From contig CAZTZE010000002.1 in the NCBI GenBank assembly GCA_964618215.1, positions 1 to 64,000 on the forward strand: a stretch of 64,000 nucleotides of DNA, read 5' to 3'. Position 1 is the first letter of the stretch; each line of letters begins with the position of its first letter. A program made the translations under genes and the position numbers. Positions 60,053 to 64,000 of the stretch are shown here, piece by piece. The DNA comes from CG2-30-58-95 sp964618215 (GTDB lineage: Bacteria > Chloroflexota > Anaerolineae > Anaerolineales > Villigracilaceae). The notes beneath the pieces are model-generated. The model was not told the origin of the DNA, did no database searches, and saw only the letters and a list, made by a program, of their open reading frames with translations.

Positions 60053-60252
60053 CACTCCAGATTCAGGACTTTCTTAAAGTCGTGCTTTCTCTCTTTATGT
60101 CATTGCGAGACCGGCGCTCTTTGCCGGTCGAAGCAATCTCCTGGCTATAAGTAGGGGATTGCTTCCCTGGCCTAGCCCGCCAGGGCAGGCGGCAAAAACC
60201 GCCTCGCAATGACAGCCTCCTCGGACTTTAAGAAAGGCGTGCACTCCAGATT
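60053..60252. mobile_element. Nested MITE flanked by 11-bp direct repeats
   Basis: CACTCCAGATT occurs at 60053-60063 and 60242-60252. Between them, ends CAGGACTTTCTTAAAGTC and, inverted, CACGCCTTTCTTAAAGTC make an 18-bp terminal repeat with two mismatches. Inside is a second palindrome beginning GTCATTGCGAG (60099) and ending CTCGCAATGAC (60203-60213), a sequence type known to be widespread. So it appears to be an element with target-site duplication that has taken in a second repeat. Confidence 0.75.
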
Positions 60253-60390
60253 AGCGTTCCATATTCACATACGTAAACCCGCCATCCAGGTTTTAGATTC
60301 AATCCCGACAAGGTGGCGGAAAAAAACTGGTTATACGGACCGGAGGGTTTAGGGTAGAATACAACACGGAGAATGAGAGGAGAGCACCGT

Positions 60391-60588
60391 ATGTCTACTT
60401 TCACCATTGGTCTGGCTCGCACCTTCTTGGTTGAAGTGGAAGCGCCAAGTATGGAAGATGCCCTCAAGGCCGTGAATTATATCGGCCACTCAGACGAGTC
60501 TTCGGATGCAGAAAAAGCCGAGTTCGATTTTCGTATTATTGGCATAGAATTAGTGGATAACGATGCTTTTGCTGCAACTGAACGGTAA
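60391..60588 (+). CDS. Small protein before restriction-modification genes
   Basis: 65 residues, MSTFTIGLARTFLVEVEAPS followed by MEDALKAVNYIGHSDESSDA. GAGAGGAG lies upstream of the ATG. The end is 14 bases from the methylase start. Its position suggests a control or accessory protein, but it has no HTH like a C-protein. Unrecognised. Confidence 0.55.
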   Translation: MSTFTIGLARTFLVEVEAPSMEDALKAVNYIGHSDESSDAEKAEFDFRIIGIELVDNDAFAATER

Positions 60589-60601
60589 TGGAGAACATGT
60601 A

Positions 60602-61486
60602 ATGGAATTCCTGAACCGGATATATCAGGGCGATTGCGAGGAAGTTCTCAAGGGACTCCCTGACAATTCCATTGATTTGATTTTCACATCCCCGCCTTAT
60701 GCCGACCAGCGCGCGAAGACATACGGCGGAATTAAACCCGATCACTATGTTGACTGGTTCGTGCCAAAAACGGCGCAATTCTTACGCGTTCTAAAACCCA
60801 CCGGTACTTTCATTTTGAATATAAAAGAGCGCGTTGTAGATGGAGAGAGACATACCTATGTTATTGATCTAATTCTACGGATGCGCGAGCAGGGCTGGCT
60901 CTGGACAGAGGAATTTGTTTGGCACAAGAAAAATTCATATCCCGGCAAATGGCCGAATCGTTTTCGCGATAATTGGGAGCGCCTGATTCAATTCAATAAA
61001 TCAAAGCAATTTGCCATGTACCAAGAGGCGGTGATGGTTCCAGTTGGCGATTGGGCAAAAGACAGGCTCTCCAAATTGAGTGAAACGGATAAGATTCGCG
61101 ACGAGTCGAAAGCCGGTAGCGGTTTCGGAAAAAACGTGTCAAATTGGGTGGGGAGGGACAAAGTTTTTCCGACCAATGTCATTCATATGGCAACCGAGTG
61201 CGGTAACAAGAACCATAGCGCAGCCTTTCCCGAAGAACTGCCTGCATGGTTCATAAAATTGTTCACCCAACCTGGCGATATTGTTTTAGATCCATTTGTC
61301 GGCTCTGGCTCGACGACAGTCGCAGCCGTTCAGTTAGGACGTAATTATATTGGCATTGATATTAGCCATGAATATGTTGAGTTAGCGCGGGATCGCGTCT
61401 CTGAAAGACAGATTCGGATGTTTGCTGAAGAGAAAGCCGTTTATACAACAGAAGGGGAGGCAAAAAATGAATCCACTAAATCTTGA
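60602..61486 (+). CDS. Type II DNA methyltransferase, beta class
   Basis: 294 residues. LIFTSPPYADQRAKTYGGIK is motif IV (SPPY, usual for m4C or m6A enzymes) near residue 27 and IVLDPFVGSGSTTVAAVQLG is the SAM-binding motif near 230, so beta order. It protects the site cut by the endonuclease gene overlapping its 3' end by 20 bases. The cassette is AT-richer than its neighbours. Confidence 0.88.
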   Translation: MEFLNRIYQGDCEEVLKGLPDNSIDLIFTSPPYADQRAKTYGGIKPDHYVDWFVPKTAQFLRVLKPTGTFILNIKERVVDGERHTYVIDLILRMREQGWLWTEEFVWHKKNSYPGKWPNRFRDNWERLIQFNKSKQFAMYQEAVMVPVGDWAKDRLSKLSETDKIRDESKAGSGFGKNVSNWVGRDKVFPTNVIHMATECGNKNHSAAFPEELPAWFIKLFTQPGDIVLDPFVGSGSTTVAAVQLGRNYIGIDISHEYVELARDRVSERQIRMFAEEKAVYTTEGEAKNESTKS

Positions 61487-62228
61487 TGAAGTTCGGGACT
61501 ATGTCAACGAGAATATTGTGGATTTCCATGAGAGGCGGGTTAAGTCTCTGGAAGATATGGAATTAGATAAACTCCTAAAAAAGAATCCCTACCTGTTTAA
61601 GGCAAAGGATCTAGTAACGGCAGAGGGTTTAGTTACGGATCTGTTGGTGGCTTTTTTATCCTCTTCAGAGGAGAAATTATTTGGAGATTTCCTTGAAGGC
61701 TTGGCTATATTTGTTGCTGAAAGAACATGCAATGGTCATAAGTCTTCTGCTCCAGGCGCTGATTTGGAATTTTCCAATAATGGTGTTCACTATATTGTTT
61801 CAGTAAAGTCCGGACCAAATTGGGGAAACAGTTCGCAGCAAGATAAGCTTGAGCAGGATTTGATAAAAGCTGTTGCGAGACTCAAGCAAGACCGACGAGC
61901 GGCAAATGTACAAGCCGTTTTGGGTATTTGCTATGGTAAAACAAAGACCAGTCATTTACGGGGCTATATAAAAATTGTCGGTCAGAATTTCTGGTACCTG
62001 ATTAGTGAAAACCCCAATCTTTATACTGATATAGTTGAACCCATTGGCTATCAAGCAGAAGAGCATAACGAAACTTTTATAACCCAACGGAATAGAATTA
62101 TCAACCGCTTTACCAATGAGTTTTTTACCCGTTTCTGCGATCCCTCGGGGGACATTAATTGGGTAAAACTTGTCGAATTCAGTTGCGGCAATTTTGACTT
62201 GGATAAATTCCTGCCAGATAAATCTTGA
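61467..62228 (+). CDS. PmeII-like type II restriction endonuclease
   Basis: 253 residues from ATG 61467 (GGAGG seven bases upstream). DEVRDYVNENIVDFHERRVK, LDKLLKKNPYLFKAKDLVTA and HKSSAPGADLEFSNNGVHYI followed by VSVKSG match my memory of PmeII-family endonucleases. GADLEF...VSVKSG fits a PD-(D/E)xK-type site. AT-rich codon use and the separation from other islands suggest acquisition by transfer. Recognition site not predictable. Confidence 0.75.
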   Translation: MNPLNLDEVRDYVNENIVDFHERRVKSLEDMELDKLLKKNPYLFKAKDLVTAEGLVTDLLVAFLSSSEEKLFGDFLEGLAIFVAERTCNGHKSSAPGADLEFSNNGVHYIVSVKSGPNWGNSSQQDKLEQDLIKAVARLKQDRRAANVQAVLGICYGKTKTSHLRGYIKIVGQNFWYLISENPNLYTDIVEPIGYQAEEHNETFITQRNRIINRFTNEFFTRFCDPSGDINWVKLVEFSCGNFDLDKFLPDKS

Positions 62229-62245
62229 TTCCTTCGGAGTCTCCC

Positions 62246-63568
62246 GTGACCTTCACCAAACTTTGTGTCCTCGGGCTGGGCTACATCGGCCTGCCCACTG
62301 CCTCCACCTTCGCCACACACGGCCTCAAAGTCGTTGGCGTGGATGTCAATCCGCAGATCATCCAAACCCTGCGCAACGGCGGTCTCCACATCCATGAGCC
62401 GGGGCTGCGCACGCTGGTCGAAGCGGCGCTCAAATCCGGCAAATTGACCATCAGCGAGAAACCCGAAGAAGCCGACGCCTTCATCATCGCCGTCCCGACG
62501 CCGTTCCGCGCAGCGCCTACTCGGTACGATAACAAAACTGGCGAGTACAACGGCCAGATGTACAAACTGGCCGACATGCGCGCCGTCACCTCTGCCAGCG
62601 AGGCCATCCTGCCGGTGCTGCGCAAGGGCAACCTGGTGGTGCTTGAATCCACCTCGCCGCCGCGCACGACCGTGGATTTGGTCGCGCCCATCCTGGAAAG
62701 ATCCGGGTTGAAGGCGGGCGTGGATTTCCACTTGGTCTATTCTCCGGAACGCGTCCTGCCTGGGCAGATCCTGCGCGAGCTGATCGAGAACGCGCGCGTC
62801 ATCGGCGGGATTACGCCCGCATCGGCGCAGGCGGGGCGCGATCTGTACGCCATCTTCGTCAAAGGAGAGATCATCCAGACGGATGCAACCACCGCCGAGA
62901 TGGTCAAATTGATGGAGAACACATACCGGGATGTCAACATTGCCATCGCCAACGAATTTGCCCGTCTGGCCGAACGCTTCGGCGTGGACGTGTGGGAAGC
63001 CATCGGCCTCGCCAACCGTCACCCGCGCGTCAGGATACTCAGCCCCGGGCCGGGCGTGGGCGGCCACTGCATCAGCGTGGACCCGTGGTTTCTGGTCGAG
63101 GCCGCGCCGGATATTACCCCTCTCATCTACACGGCGCGCAATGTCAACGATGCCCAGCCGCATTTTGTGCTGGATTTGGTCAAGCGTGCGCTCGGTGGCC
63201 TGAAAGGAAAGAAGATCGCTGCTCTCGGCCTTTCCTACAAACCGGATGTGGACGACCTGCGCGAAAGCCCGGCGGTGGAGGTCGTTCACCTGCTCCAGAA
63301 GGAAGGCGCGCTTGTCAAAGCCTTCGAACCCTTCAAAGCGGATACGGATTTGCCCGGCATAACGGCGGTCTCGAGCCTCGAAACAGCCCTGAAAGAAGCC
63401 GATGCGGTGCTACTGCTCGTCAACCATACCGAACTGCGTGCCCTGACGCCCGAAAAACTTGCCGCCCTCACTCCCGCCCGTATCTTGATAGACACGGTCA
63501 ACGGCTGGGCGGGCAAGAATTGGGAAGGGGCTGGTTTCGTAGTTCACCGTCTTGGTGTCAGAAAGTGA
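62246..63568 (+). CDS. wecC: UDP-N-acetyl-D-mannosamine dehydrogenase
   Basis: 440 residues from GTG 62246 (GGAG upstream). KLCVLGLGYIGLPTASTFAT is the NAD Rossmann site; NTYRDVNIAIANEFARLAER and GPGVGGHCISVDPWFLVEA carry the catalytic Cys and the WecC-type substrate loop. It oxidises UDP-ManNAc to UDP-ManNAcA for surface polysaccharide. The next gene, wecB, makes its substrate. The segment RAAPTRYDN is encoded around an 18-mer repeat shared with 11618-11635. Confidence 0.88.
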   Translation: MTFTKLCVLGLGYIGLPTASTFATHGLKVVGVDVNPQIIQTLRNGGLHIHEPGLRTLVEAALKSGKLTISEKPEEADAFIIAVPTPFRAAPTRYDNKTGEYNGQMYKLADMRAVTSASEAILPVLRKGNLVVLESTSPPRTTVDLVAPILERSGLKAGVDFHLVYSPERVLPGQILRELIENARVIGGITPASAQAGRDLYAIFVKGEIIQTDATTAEMVKLMENTYRDVNIAIANEFARLAERFGVDVWEAIGLANRHPRVRILSPGPGVGGHCISVDPWFLVEAAPDITPLIYTARNVNDAQPHFVLDLVKRALGGLKGKKIAALGLSYKPDVDDLRESPAVEVVHLLQKEGALVKAFEPFKADTDLPGITAVSSLETALKEADAVLLLVNHTELRALTPEKLAALTPARILIDTVNGWAGKNWEGAGFVVHRLGVRK

Positions 63569-63578
63569 TCAGTTATCA

Positions 63579-64000
63579 GTGACCAGTGACCAGTCGGACG
63601 TTCGTCGTCCATCGTCTGTCGTCCGTGTTCTTTCGGTCTTTGGTACCCGGCCTGAGGCTGTGAAAATGGCGCCGGTTGTAAAGGAACTCAAACGCGCGCC
63701 GGGCGTGGAGGCGCGCGTCTGCGTCACGGCCCAACACCGCCAGATGCTCGACCAGGTGCTTGGCCTGTTCGACATCCAGCCGGATATTGACCTCGACTTG
63801 ATGCGCGAGAACCAATCGCTGGCGGATCTCAGCGCGGCGATCTTTACCGGACTTGATCCTGTGTTGGAAAAACTCAAGCCGGATTGGGTGCTGGTGCAGG
63901 GCGACACGACCACGGTGGCCATCACTGCGCTGCTGGCTTATTACCGCCGCATCCGGGTGGGACATGTGGAAGCCGGTTTACGCACGCACGACAAGTGGCA
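63579..64000 (+). CDS. wecB: UDP-N-acetylglucosamine 2-epimerase (5' part)
   Basis: The frame runs off the window. VRVLSVFGTRPEAVKMAPVV is the WecB N-terminus; VCVTAQHRQMLDQVL, LVQGDTTTVAITALLA and VGHVEAGLRTHDKW are its conserved segments. Start is probably GTG 63579, inside a CAGTGACCAGTGACCAG repeat, giving about 15 extra residues of low conservation. It makes UDP-ManNAc, the substrate of WecC. Confidence 0.87.
   Translation, partial: MTSDQSDVRRPSSVVRVLSVFGTRPEAVKMAPVVKELKRAPGVEARVCVTAQHRQMLDQVLGLFDIQPDIDLDLMRENQSLADLSAAIFTGLDPVLEKLKPDWVLVQGDTTTVAITALLAYYRRIRVGHVEAGLRTHDKW

Overview
The window looks like a chromosomal segment of an uncultured or little-studied Chloroflexota bacterium of the class Anaerolineae. 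This is inferred from gene content and protein style, not from a marker-gene tree. Supporting points are the high GC content, secreted proteins with Pro/Thr linkers followed by beta-sandwich domains, DUF3160, NBR1-like Ig domains, a RodZ-like protein with a long Pro/Thr tail, and many short palindromic repeats between and inside genes. There are about 60 protein genes, one tRNA (Ser, CGA), and no rRNA, CRISPR array, prophage or complete insertion sequence.

Layout. 0.1-9.3 kb: an MntA/HepT toxin-antitoxin pair, a membrane protein with an internal duplication, a decayed DUF2283/DUF4258 cluster, CapA and DUF3160 lipoproteins, YjbQ, a GyrI-like protein and DinB. 9.5-20 kb is the surface region. 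It holds a secreted protein with duplicated NBR1-like domains, an acyltransferase-like protein and an MFS transporter. A repeat-rich regulatory stretch with six direct repeats of exactly 11 bp then precedes four consecutive cohesin genes. Two of these encode secreted cohesin-dockerin proteins (one with a seven-bladed propeller) and two encode membrane-anchored cohesins. 20-33 kb: YacL-CysS, an NTase pair, RlmB, a GH1 beta-glucosidase, a nitroreductase, an RHH/MazF pair, an aminoglycoside-kinase relic, MBL, YjbQ and MFS proteins, a hydrolase and a UroD-like protein. 33-36 kb: an HD-GYP regulator, PIG-L, and a REP/RAYT island with three 93-94 bp inverted-repeat units, one of them in frame inside the RAYT gene. 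36-50 kb: an aromatic amino acid lyase with Cys in the MIO triad, MurJ, GT39, RimO, a RodZ-like protein with two HTH domains, L9 with a repeat-derived tail, a degenerate OmpR-type regulator, an orphan DNA methylase, an L,D-transpeptidase, a SWIM protein and an unknown 442-residue protein. 50-58 kb: an exonuclease, an MFS transporter, and separate NadE synthetase and amidase genes with a VapBC module between them. These are followed by tRNA-Ser, a beta-CASP nuclease, RNase D and an acetyltransferase. 58-64 kb: slipin/NfeD, a nested palindromic mobile element, an AT-richer PmeII-like restriction-modification cassette, and wecC-wecB (cut by the window end).

Two themes stand out. First, the cohesin/dockerin cluster has no glycoside hydrolase bearing a dockerin, so it looks like a self-assembling cell-surface scaffold rather than a cellulosome. 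Its upstream array resembles the direct-repeat sites bound by PhoB/PhoP-type regulators. Second, palindromic and simple repeats have entered many reading frames without breaking them (capA, the 303-residue membrane protein, GH1, RAYT, rimO, rplI, a DNA methylase and probably wecC). This resembles the palindromic elements known from Rickettsia genes, and it creates new protein segments in this lineage.
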